A DNA stretch of 64,000 nt, taken from assembly GCA_905212345.1 (NCBI GenBank), contig CAJMEC010000002.1, positions 40,022-104,021 on the forward strand. Reading direction: 5' to 3'. Under the pieces are notes generated by a model. It worked only from the letters and a program-made list of their open reading frames with translations. It did not search any database and was not told the DNA's origin. Source of the DNA: an uncultured Sutterella sp. (GTDB lineage: Bacteria > Pseudomonadota > Gammaproteobacteria > Burkholderiales > Burkholderiaceae_F). A program made the translations under genes and the position numbers. Positions 36,057 to 43,670 of the stretch are shown here, one piece after another. Every line of letters begins with the position of its first letter. Positions within the stretch are counted from its first letter, which is position 1.

Positions 36057-36851
36057 TTACAAGCGAGGGAGAGTTTGAATAGAGGAATTAGTTGGACGTG
36101 ACAGACCCGAGGCCTGAACCAAACGGTCTTTGAGGTCTTCAAGTGACAAAGCGCCGGAGGCAATAAGTTGCGCCTGTTCACCCTTACGGTCTACGAGGAA
36201 GATGGCAGGTGTCACAGTCGGAACCGAACCGCTTAACGTCATTAAGCGCTTTACAATGCCGTTATCCGTTTTGGCACCGGGCCATTCATCCGTAACGTCG
36301 CCTTTGATGGAAATCGCTAAGGCCCGGATGGCGGTTTCTTGTTGAAGCTTCTGAATGACAGGAGCCATCAGGGAGCAGAAAGAACATCCTGACTGAACAA
36401 GAATGACAAGTCCTGCACGGTTTGAAAGTTCTTTAAGAATGTCAGCTTTTTCTGACTTGGCTTCATCTTTCAAAGCGACTTGAGCGAAGTTGGCATTGGG
36501 ATGAACAACCGTGTGGTCAAACCCGGGATTGGCCCACAGAGTTTCTTTCCACTTTTGAGCAAAAACGGTTGATTTCTCGAGCATCAAGGTATTGACTGCC
36601 AAATAAGCCGTAATGTTTTCTTTGGTGGGCTCCATAACAGCAACGTCCAAACGCCTTTTGGCTTCTTGTTTTAGCTCTTCCACCGTTTTAAGTTCAGAAA
36701 GTTCCTTGGCGTTTTCTTTTTTCTTTTCACCATAGAAAAGAAAACCACGATCGGGATTCTTCCAAACATCTTCAGTCCAGAAGCTTTCTTCAGCCCCAAG
36801 GGACAACGCAGGAGTCAGCAATAAAAGAAAAGGGAGAATGGTTTTATTCAT
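36057..36851 (-). CDS. traF: TraF: thioredoxin-like pilus assembly protein with CXXC
   Basis: A 264-residue periplasmic protein: signal peptide ending LSLGA, then the TraF motif FWTEDVWKNPDRGFLFYGE and a C-terminal thioredoxin-like domain. It carries a CSFC pair (Cys156, Cys159). F-plasmid TraF lacks such a CXXC, so this version may be an active oxidoreductase that helps the Cys-rich TraN, TraU and TraH. ATG 36851 (MNKTILPFLLLL) gives a clean signal peptide; a longer ORF start at 36932 would lie inside traN. It follows the traN C-half by 10 bases. Confidence 0.88.
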   Translation of the reverse strand: MNKTILPFLLLLTPALSLGAEESFWTEDVWKNPDRGFLFYGEKKKENAKELSELKTVEELKQEAKRRLDVAVMEPTKENITAYLAVNTLMLEKSTVFAQKWKETLWANPGFDHTVVHPNANFAQVALKDEAKSEKADILKELSNRAGLVILVQSGCSFCSLMAPVIQKLQQETAIRALAISIKGDVTDEWPGAKTDNGIVKRLMTLSGSVPTVTPAIFLVDRKGEQAQLIASGALSLEDLKDRLVQASGLSRPTNSSIQTLPRL

Positions 36852-36861
36852 TTTTATCTTT

Positions 36862-39072
36862 CTAACAATCGGTTCCGTAACAGGTTCCTTCTTTGCCGGG
36901 CATCTCGGCATAGGGATCTTTCTTAAGTTCATTCATTCTTGCTTTGGCCCGTGTTTCAACCTTGCCGGGGTCGGGCATCTTCACTTTGGAGGTGTCTATC
37001 AAGGCACCTAAAGCCGAAGGATCAATCTTTCCGAGATCCACTCGGCTCATTTCATAAGCGGTCAGCCCCTGACAGACGTGCTGATCAGCCACGTTCCAAC
37101 CGAGTCCCAATTGCTCATGGGCAGCTTCCTGCACTAAAAGCGCAAGCTTGGAGTTGTAGCAACAGTAGGATTCGGTTTTAATGAGGCATCGCCCCATGAA
37201 GTATTCGGTGCAGACGCTGCCCACATAGCGACAGGTGTCCGCTCCGCGCTTTAATTGCAGGGTTTGCTCTTCGGGGGTGCAGGACAGGTAATCGGCGGCG
37301 ACTTCTAAGGCGACCATCGCAAAGAACGTCCAGGGATCAAACGAAAATTGGACCGATCCCCCCACATAACTGACAGACAGTCCGTAGTAGGAGAGGTTGG
37401 GGGAATAGGCCTGGCCGGCTGCCTCGCCATAGAGTTTTGTCATGACGTTGGCGATGTTCTCGTTACTCATCAGAATGTCATTGACATAAGGCGAGCCCAA
37501 AGTATGGATGGTTTCTTTAGCAATCTTGCCTGCGAAGATATAAGAAACGGGAAGCCCTGCGGCGTTAGAGTGAGAACCCTTCACCTTTCCTTTGCAGCAA
37601 GAGACGCCCCCTAATTTATTGCGGCAAGTGTTGAGTTCTCCGGTAAAGAAATGGAGGTTGTTGTAGTCGCCATAGACCGCGGCCTGACGCACTACTTCAA
37701 GCTTGGTGATGACGTCGGCTAAATTAGTATTGGGGGCGTCATCGGTGGGGGTGCAAAGGCCGTTTTGACAAATGGACTCCGAACAAACCTCTTCCTCAAT
37801 AACCTGATCGGGTGTCTCTTCACACTCATAGGTGGAAGTCCAAAAGGAACATTGGCTTTCATTGCCTGCCAAGCATTTCTTTTCAATGAGCTCACACTTG
37901 GGGTTGGCGTTTAACTCTTCACAGGTGTTCACGGATGAGCCATCATCTGAGCAACTGTACTGAACTTCGTATCGCCAGCAATCCTTATAGACAGGTTGTC
38001 CATTCACAATGCGGGTTTCGGGCCCTTCGGTACAGACTTTGTTAGAAATAGAGCAAGACGCACGTTCTTCGATCTTTTTGGTTAAATTGTTAGCATCAAA
38101 TGGGCAGTTGGATTCTTCCGTCATCCCGGTGATGACCTCTTCGCTTCCGGCCCACTCAATGTGTGAGGGGAGAGGGGAAACCGGACTTTGACATGAAAAA
38201 AGGGAAGAGTCCGGTTGTTCTTCTTTAACCGTACAACCTTTATCTGTTAATGCCTCACAGGTTTTCTTTTCACCCGTCTCGCAGAGCTGGACTTTATTTT
38301 CTTTGAGACAAACCTCGGTAAAAATGGGATGGGTGACTTCGCAGGCACTTTCCTTTTCCTCACAACTGTCACTACAGGTGTTAGAGGTAATCGTGACACC
38401 ATCAAGGATATTGAGCTTTTCAACAAACTGGATGTCCTCATGGGGTTTGAAAGCAACTTCTTCCCGGCAATCATAGGAAAGCGTTTCCGCTTTCTTGTTA
38501 TCAGCGCTAGGCCTGCAACCGGCTTCTTGCAAGTAGGAGCACGAAGGATTTTCCGGCCGGATCACGCAGGTGAAGTTAAATTCCCGTTCCCAACAGGGCA
38601 GCGTCACCTCAACGCCATCAACCACGCGGGTTTCATCCGGTGCCGTACAGATCATCTGGGTTTGAGAGCAAGTGGAGTCAACAGCAGCTTCACAATATTT
38701 ATCCGTTTCAAAACGGTCGTTGACTTCCGTTTTAATGGGCAGCTCAGTAATGCCTTCCGGCACTTCACCTAAAGGTGCTTCGCAACTGTACGCATTCTCC
38801 CGAACTTCACAAACTCCGGGTTTGGAAGACTCCAGGCAGTTGGTTTCTGTTTGTTGGCAAGAAGAGAGACTTTCTAAAGGTTCACAGTAATTAATGGAAC
38901 CGCCTGACTCACATTCGGAAACGGTTTCCCACTGCCAACATTCCCGATAGATTTCTTCCCCGCCGATGATTCGGGTCTCTGGGCCTTGCAGACAGGTTTC
39001 CTTGGTTACTTCACAAGCGGCCCAAGAGGTGGAAGAGACAATGCCGAGCAAAAGGAAAAGCACTATCGGCAT
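36862..39072 (-). CDS. traN: TraN, C-terminal half (outer-membrane mating-pair stabilisation, Cys-rich)
   Basis: A 736-residue secreted protein with its own signal peptide (MPIVLFLLLGIVSSTSWA). It has three clear Cys-rich repeats (about residues 20-97, 135-202, 340-417), each with a core like GPETRIVNGQPVYKDCW, and a fourth degenerate one at 239-295. The C-terminal ~280 residues are the conserved TraN end with many Cys (CCKGKV, CRYVGSVC, ESYCCYNSKLAL, EGTCYGTDC). TraN in the outer membrane touches the recipient and sets mating specificity. Here it lacks the N-terminal domain, which is coded by the separate gene just upstream, overlapping by 10 bases. DsbC and a CXXC TraF in the same operon fit the disulfide load. 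Confidence 0.88.
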   Translation of the reverse strand: MPIVLFLLLGIVSSTSWAACEVTKETCLQGPETRIIGGEEIYRECWQWETVSECESGGSINYCEPLESLSSCQQTETNCLESSKPGVCEVRENAYSCEAPLGEVPEGITELPIKTEVNDRFETDKYCEAAVDSTCSQTQMICTAPDETRVVDGVEVTLPCWEREFNFTCVIRPENPSCSYLQEAGCRPSADNKKAETLSYDCREEVAFKPHEDIQFVEKLNILDGVTITSNTCSDSCEEKESACEVTHPIFTEVCLKENKVQLCETGEKKTCEALTDKGCTVKEEQPDSSLFSCQSPVSPLPSHIEWAGSEEVITGMTEESNCPFDANNLTKKIEERASCSISNKVCTEGPETRIVNGQPVYKDCWRYEVQYSCSDDGSSVNTCEELNANPKCELIEKKCLAGNESQCSFWTSTYECEETPDQVIEEEVCSESICQNGLCTPTDDAPNTNLADVITKLEVVRQAAVYGDYNNLHFFTGELNTCRNKLGGVSCCKGKVKGSHSNAAGLPVSYIFAGKIAKETIHTLGSPYVNDILMSNENIANVMTKLYGEAAGQAYSPNLSYYGLSVSYVGGSVQFSFDPWTFFAMVALEVAADYLSCTPEEQTLQLKRGADTCRYVGSVCTEYFMGRCLIKTESYCCYNSKLALLVQEAAHEQLGLGWNVADQHVCQGLTAYEMSRVDLGKIDPSALGALIDTSKVKMPDPGKVETRAKARMNELKKDPYAEMPGKEGTCYGTDC

Positions 39073-40244
39073 ACGCTCTCCCAGTGATCGGTGATCTGAG
39101 GATAAGGCTTGAAAATGGGTAAGGTCACTGAAACAGTTTTTGTTCCCTTGCCTTTATCCGTATTGGTAATGGTGACTTCGTAGTAGTCGTGCCCGTCCTT
39201 TTGAATGATTTTGATAGAGCAAATAAATTCAATTCGATAAGTCTTCGTAAAAGAAGAGGGGGCTTCGGTAAAGGTGCCCATCGTTCGGGGACCGAACTTC
39301 ACCGTCACTTTCATATCCTCTGAGCACGTATAGCCCACATTGGCCGTGAGGTAAGAACCGCTTGCGCTATAACCCACTTCTTTAAAGTCTTTGAGGCTGA
39401 CCGTGGCGTCTTGGTCATCGGAACAGGCACGAATAACACTGACGTTGAGCGTCTTAATACAGGTTTCAGTCGTGGCCAGTTTGGTTTCAATCCGACAGGT
39501 GTAGGGATAGGTTTTCTTCACATCGACGGTGACCGGTACGGTGCAGGAGGACTGCGCGGTTTCACCGTCGTCTTTAACGCACGAGTAGCGGTTTTCGACA
39601 TGTGACTGAACTTCCCGTTCAATTGAGCAAGTTTGTTCGGAAGAAACAAAGCCGGTGTGGCAACGATAGAGTTCACGGGTGCCCATTTCCATTGTCCAGC
39701 CCTCCGAACAGGTGCCGGTGGTCACCCCGCCCGTGGCTTCATCGCAGACTTCAATCTGGGAAACACCGGGAATGACGGTTTCAACCGTTTCGCAATGGGT
39801 TTCGGAGCTTACGATGGAATCTGCATCGCCAATGATGTCATCGGCGTTATCAATCGTGTCCTCATACTCTCCCATGATTTCGTTTTTCTCAGACTCATCC
39901 AACTCCGGTTTATTAGCACCGCCTTGATAAACAAGTTGGACGGCTAAACACTCGGGGTCGTTCTTGCTCAAACAGCCATTGGCCTTGTTGGAGCCGGGAG
40001 TGAAAAGATCGCCCATGCCGTGCTTATCACGAAGATCGGAGAGATCAGTAGTGTCACCGATAAAGTCTTTATTAACGACATCGTTTCGTTTGTCGTTGGT
40101 GACAATCGAGCCGTAATTAGGACGGGGAACGGACTGAGCGGCCGATGCGGCTTCGTTGACCGTCACCTCTTTGGCTAGGCCAAGAGGAGAAATGGCCACT
40201 AGACAAGAAGCCAGTACGGCTTTTGAGAACAAGAATTTCATCAT
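39063..40244 (-). CDS. TraN, N-terminal half as a separate Cys-rich protein
   Basis: A 393-residue secreted protein: signal peptide (FSKAVLASCLVAISPLGLA), a helical linker (about 20-150), then a Cys-rich part with spaced Cys pairs (CETVETVIPGVSQIEVC, CSEGWTMEMGTRELYRC, CIKTLNVSVIRAC). This is the type of region found at the N-terminal side of full-length TraN. The next gene carries the C-terminal TraN repeats and end. The two ORFs overlap by 10 bases in different frames and each has a signal sequence, so the split looks organised. The assignment is by pattern and position; a stand-alone Cys-rich protein is possible. It starts in an ATGA overlap with trbC. Confidence 0.65.
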   Translation of the reverse strand: MMKFLFSKAVLASCLVAISPLGLAKEVTVNEAASAAQSVPRPNYGSIVTNDKRNDVVNKDFIGDTTDLSDLRDKHGMGDLFTPGSNKANGCLSKNDPECLAVQLVYQGGANKPELDESEKNEIMGEYEDTIDNADDIIGDADSIVSSETHCETVETVIPGVSQIEVCDEATGGVTTGTCSEGWTMEMGTRELYRCHTGFVSSEQTCSIEREVQSHVENRYSCVKDDGETAQSSCTVPVTVDVKKTYPYTCRIETKLATTETCIKTLNVSVIRACSDDQDATVSLKDFKEVGYSASGSYLTANVGYTCSEDMKVTVKFGPRTMGTFTEAPSSFTKTYRIEFICSIKIIQKDGHDYYEVTITNTDKGKGTKTVSVTLPIFKPYPQITDHWESVCR

Positions 40245-40861
40245 TCTCGATCTCCTAACAGCAGAAGCTTCTCCTCAATAAGAGTTTTTGCTTTCAGAAG
40301 CTGTTTGTTTTCAGTCTCCGTCTTTAGTCGGTTAGTGACGTCTTTAAAAAGAGCGTCCAACGCATAGCGAAGACTCACATCGCCTCTGGCAACCAGAATT
40401 GCTTGGGAGTGTTCACAGGCTGTACGGCAGACCGGTACCAGCATTACTCGGGGAACATCGGTGATGTTGTGGCGAGCAAATAAGACCGGATCAATCTGAA
40501 CGTTGGCGCCGACATCCGTGAGGAATTTAAAGTCCTCCATGTAACGGGCAATGAGTCCCTTGCCGTAGCGTTCTAAAACAGACTTCGATTTGCCAGTACG
40601 ATCCTGAGGAATTTCTGTTCCAACACCTCTAAAGGTCAGGGGTAAATCAGCATCTCGGGCATCCTGTCCCAACTTCAATAAAGATGCTCGGGGCATGGAA
40701 AGCGAGACAGCAATCGCAATGGCGATGTCTTCTTCTTGGGTTTGAGGCAATGATTGAACAGTCTCTTGGGCTTGTTGCACAAGTGACTGAATCTCACCGG
40801 GAGTAAGCGCGTAGGCGTTAAAACTTAGTGCGGCGCAGAGATAGAGCATGAAATTTTTCAT
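40241..40861 (-). CDS. trbC: Type-F conjugative pilin assembly protein TrbC
   Basis: A 206-residue periplasmic protein with a signal peptide (NFMLYLCAALSFNAYA) and the TrbC family features MPRASLLKLGQDARDADLPL, RGVG and GDVSLRYALDAL near the C-terminus. Start ATG 40861 overlaps the traU stop (TAATG). A longer ORF from 41026 would run back into traU and lacks the signal peptide at its N-terminus. TrbC works with TraW and TraU in pilus assembly. Confidence 0.9.
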   Translation of the reverse strand: MKNFMLYLCAALSFNAYALTPGEIQSLVQQAQETVQSLPQTQEEDIAIAIAVSLSMPRASLLKLGQDARDADLPLTFRGVGTEIPQDRTGKSKSVLERYGKGLIARYMEDFKFLTDVGANVQIDPVLFARHNITDVPRVMLVPVCRTACEHSQAILVARGDVSLRYALDALFKDVTNRLKTETENKQLLKAKTLIEEKLLLLGDRE

Positions 40862-41874
40862 TACGATCCTCCTAAATTCATGCCCTGGCAGCAGTCGCGA
40901 CGACGCCAAATCAATAGTGAGGCATCTTCCCCTCGCACTGGCGGTGTTGTACCGCCCAATGCATCCATGGCGGTGGCTGCGCCAAAGGGACGGCAACAGG
41001 TACCTTGCGTTTGGCGGGAAGGCCAAACCATCTGTGTGCGGTAAACGTCCTTACTCATTTGAAGCTCAAGTTGAGGTCCGCATTGACCGTCTTTTCCCCA
41101 CTGACGCCACAAGAGTCCTTCACGGTGCAATTTCAATGTGAAGCGTTGGGTTAAGAGGCTGAATGCTTGCTCATCGGTGATATGGGCATTAACCCAACCG
41201 GTGAGCGGGAAAAGGCTTCCCGCGCAACCCGCGCACCAGTAAAGCGAATTAATCGGAAGATCAATCGTGGCCGAGACGCAGTCCAAACTGCAGGCGCCCA
41301 CCGCGATCGGATTAGAAAAGAGGGTGACATCCGGGTTTAACAAGAAAGAACTCATCGAGTCATCCCACAGGGGATCGAGTTCAGTCATGTAGGCCACGTC
41401 CCAGGGAGAGGCTTCCAGACACTTTGTGTCAAAGAGAACTTCCAAAAGATAAAGCCAAGGCGTGTGATACCAATGCACTTGGTAAAAGCTTGTTCGGTGT
41501 CCGCGCTTTTTAGGATTGGGCGTGCGACCGTGCGCCGGAGCGGTGAATCGTCCGCCCATCGTTAGACCGCCTAAGGACGGAAAGCAGAAGGGTTCTCGCA
41601 CGATTTCAATCGTTCGGATCGGCTCCCAAAAGCCCAGATTCATGCCCAGGGTGACAGAGCCGTTTGTCACACAACTGCACATGGAGTCCGCATCGGTTGT
41701 GACATCGGTAAAGCCAGAACTACTGATTAGGCTTGTGTTTTGGCCGACCGTGATGGGAAAGACGCATTCCCAACAGACATCTGTGACCGGATTGGTGATG
41801 CGGCCGTAGCAGGCGGCCCATGCTGTCCCTTTAAAGAGTATTAGGGATAGGAAAAGAACCATCAGTTGTTTCAT
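40861..41874 (-). CDS. traU: Conjugal transfer protein TraU
   Basis: A 337-residue periplasmic, Cys- and Trp-rich protein with signal peptide (LMVLFLSLILFKGTAWA), then CYGRITNPVTDVCWECVFPI, a family hallmark, and CSLDC, CAGCAGSLFPLTGW, CCRPFGAA. TraU is needed for DNA transfer and partly for pilus assembly in F. ATGA-type overlap with traW upstream. Confidence 0.95.
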   Translation of the reverse strand: MKQLMVLFLSLILFKGTAWAACYGRITNPVTDVCWECVFPITVGQNTSLISSSGFTDVTTDADSMCSCVTNGSVTLGMNLGFWEPIRTIEIVREPFCFPSLGGLTMGGRFTAPAHGRTPNPKKRGHRTSFYQVHWYHTPWLYLLEVLFDTKCLEASPWDVAYMTELDPLWDDSMSSFLLNPDVTLFSNPIAVGACSLDCVSATIDLPINSLYWCAGCAGSLFPLTGWVNAHITDEQAFSLLTQRFTLKLHREGLLWRQWGKDGQCGPQLELQMSKDVYRTQMVWPSRQTQGTCCRPFGAATAMDALGGTTPPVRGEDASLLIWRRRDCCQGMNLGGS

Positions 41875-42458
41875 TGAAAGTCCTTTCCTTTCAGGAAGTC
41901 ATTGACCGAAGCCTGTGTCACCGAAATACCAGTGGCATCCATGATCACAAAAGCGGGGAGGGCTTCAATGCGCAGACGTTTAGTCAAAGAACCGGCCTGA
42001 TCAAACCACACTCGCTCTTTCAACACATTTTGAGTCTTCTCCACAGAGCCGGACACTAAGATGACACGACGGATACCATTCTTTTCTTTGTAGAACGCAC
42101 GAGCCAAGTCCAAGTGTTGCGCACGACTCGCATCAATGAAAAGCCACTCGCGTCGGTAGTTCTCACCCAGGAAAGACTTTGCCTCCAGAGAACTTTCAAA
42201 ACGGTGGCGTTTGATTTCAGCAGCTTCCGGCAATGTCTGGCCAAATGGTTCTTTTGCCCACTGTTTAAGCCAGTCTTTTTGTTGATTAAGACGAGAAGCA
42301 CTATTGGCCGATTCTTCAGCGGCGTGCTGCTTAATCAAAGCCAGAAGATCCGGTTCGATGACCGGGTACACGGGTCCTAAAGCCACTATCTCCGTACTTA
42401 AAGTAGGGGAAGTACAGAGACTCAGACACAAAGCGAGTAAGAAAGAGGGAATTTTCAT
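41871..42458 (-). CDS. traW: Type-F conjugative transfer protein TraW
   Basis: A 195-residue periplasmic protein with signal peptide (SFLLALCLSLCTSPTLS) and the TraW start LGPVYPVIEPDLLALI. The remainder (REWLFIDASRAQHLDLARAF, PAFVIMDATGI) is a thioredoxin-like fold shared by TraW and TrbC. It overlaps traU by 4 bases. Confidence 0.9.
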   Translation of the reverse strand: MKIPSFLLALCLSLCTSPTLSTEIVALGPVYPVIEPDLLALIKQHAAEESANSASRLNQQKDWLKQWAKEPFGQTLPEAAEIKRHRFESSLEAKSFLGENYRREWLFIDASRAQHLDLARAFYKEKNGIRRVILVSGSVEKTQNVLKERVWFDQAGSLTKRLRIEALPAFVIMDATGISVTQASVNDFLKGKDFQ

Positions 42459-42471
42459 CAGTCAGTCTTTC

Positions 42472-42978
42472 TTACCAAAGAAGAATGGCACGGCCCCGAA
42501 CGGCGCTTGTTGAGATAAGGCCGGGTTTGGCGTAGCGGCTATCGAAGCTATCGGGGTGGTTAGCTGAAGCGTAAAAATAGCCGTAGGGTATGATCGTGTC
42601 CGATGTGGCTGTTAAAGGTTCGCCGCTTCGGGAGTGTGTCTTAGCCACCCCCACCTTCTGCCCGTTAATGAAGACTGTACGGTTGATGACCGTCACCTGA
42701 TCGTCTTCAATACCGGCTACGCGCTTAATGACGGTGACGCCATCCGGAACGGGCGCGGCGCCTTTCCAGCGGAAAGCCACATAACGACCGCGAGACACCG
42801 CCTTATCCTTCTTATCAATAAGAAAGACGGTTCCGGGGAGGCTGTCGGTGACGTTGATCGCAAACTGGTAGCGGCTCGTGAATAACATCAAAGCCAGTCC
42901 CAGTCCCAAAAGAATGAAGCAATACCGTTTAGCTAACTCAAAAAGGCAGAGTACCAGGCGCAAAGCGTTTTCTTTCAT
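42472..42978 (-). CDS. Conjugative S26 signal peptidase (TrhF/TraF-type)
   Basis: A 168-residue inner-membrane serine peptidase of family S26: one N-terminal helix (CFILLGLGLALMLFTS), catalytic Ser46 in DSLPGTVFLI and Lys85 in VTVIKRVAG, and a C-terminal SFDSRY-like box (DSFDSRYAKPGL). TrhF-type peptidases process conjugative pilins or related proteins and are typical of MPF-F systems of the H-like and SXT group. It adjoins trbI directly. Confidence 0.88.
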   Translation of the reverse strand: MKENALRLVLCLFELAKRYCFILLGLGLALMLFTSRYQFAINVTDSLPGTVFLIDKKDKAVSRGRYVAFRWKGAAPVPDGVTVIKRVAGIEDDQVTVINRTVFINGQKVGVAKTHSRSGEPLTATSDTIIPYGYFYASANHPDSFDSRYAKPGLISTSAVRGRAILLW

Positions 42979-43428
42979 TTAGGAACGATCCTTTCTCATC
43001 GTGGGAAAGTCTGAAAAGAGCTCGTTTTCAAGGCTTTGGCGAAGACGCAGAGTCTCTGAGGCAGAAAGGTTCAACTCATTCATAATGACTTCTGTGAGAT
43101 CGGTGACATCAACGCCTGCCACAAACGCATTTTTATCCAGAATCACAACATTGCCATCCTGAGCAAGGCGGGCTAAAACCTGCTCAAGTTTTCTTTGAAA
43201 GTCGCGGGAATCATTGAGAACTTGAGCTCCTTCTCCCGCTTTCATCCGTTGAACCCAAACGAGTTTTTGAGCATCCATCACCGCTTGAATGTCCGCTGTC
43301 GCAATAGCGGTTGAGTTTTGGTTCTTAAACAAGAAAACCAATGTAGTTGCGGCCATTACTAAGGCGGTCACCGATAAAAGCAGAGAAACGTTTTTTGAAT
43401 ATCGAGTTAAAAATTCTTTTGAGATCAT
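42979..43428 (-). CDS. trbI: TrbI-like protein of F-type systems
   Basis: A 149-residue inner-membrane protein with one N-terminal helix (VSLLLSVTALVMAATTLVFLF) and a periplasmic part. The latter contains the VVILDKNAFVAGVDVTDL segment typical of F-type TrbI, which affects pilus outgrowth and retraction. It overlaps the preceding small gene by an ATGA. Confidence 0.8.
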   Translation of the reverse strand: MISKEFLTRYSKNVSLLLSVTALVMAATTLVFLFKNQNSTAIATADIQAVMDAQKLVWVQRMKAGEGAQVLNDSRDFQRKLEQVLARLAQDGNVVILDKNAFVAGVDVTDLTEVIMNELNLSASETLRLRQSLENELFSDFPTMRKDRS

Positions 43429-43667
43429 TTCAAAATCGCTTTCAATTTCTTTTGATAGGCTTTGTTGTGTTGAAGGCTTACTTGAAGGTAAGGCGACTCT
43501 TTTTGTTCCGCCCTTACCCGACGTCTTTCCTTGTTCCTTTCTTCGCGAGTCACGGTTGAACGCTTCAGGCGTGGTTGTTCGGCCAATTCCGACTCATAGG
43601 GGTCCTTCACGGCATACCATTGCGTGCCGGGAGAGGCGAGGTTATCGATAACAAAATCTGAAGCCAT
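43425..43667 (-). CDS. Small basic tra-operon protein, unknown
   Basis: An 80-residue, very basic, charged protein (REERNKERRRVRAEQKE) without signal peptide or membrane helix. It lies between traC and trbI with 3-base and ATGA junctions, so it is surely translated as part of the operon. I do not recognise it. A cytosolic adaptor for TraC is one possibility, from position only. Confidence 0.7.
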   Translation of the reverse strand: MASDFVIDNLASPGTQWYAVKDPYESELAEQPRLKRSTVTREERNKERRRVRAEQKESPYLQVSLQHNKAYQKKLKAILK

Positions 43668-43670
43668 TCA

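Noticed and set aside
40862..41026. Longer trbC start inside traU
   Set aside because: It would bury the signal peptide, while ATG 40861 overlaps the traU stop as at other operon junctions.
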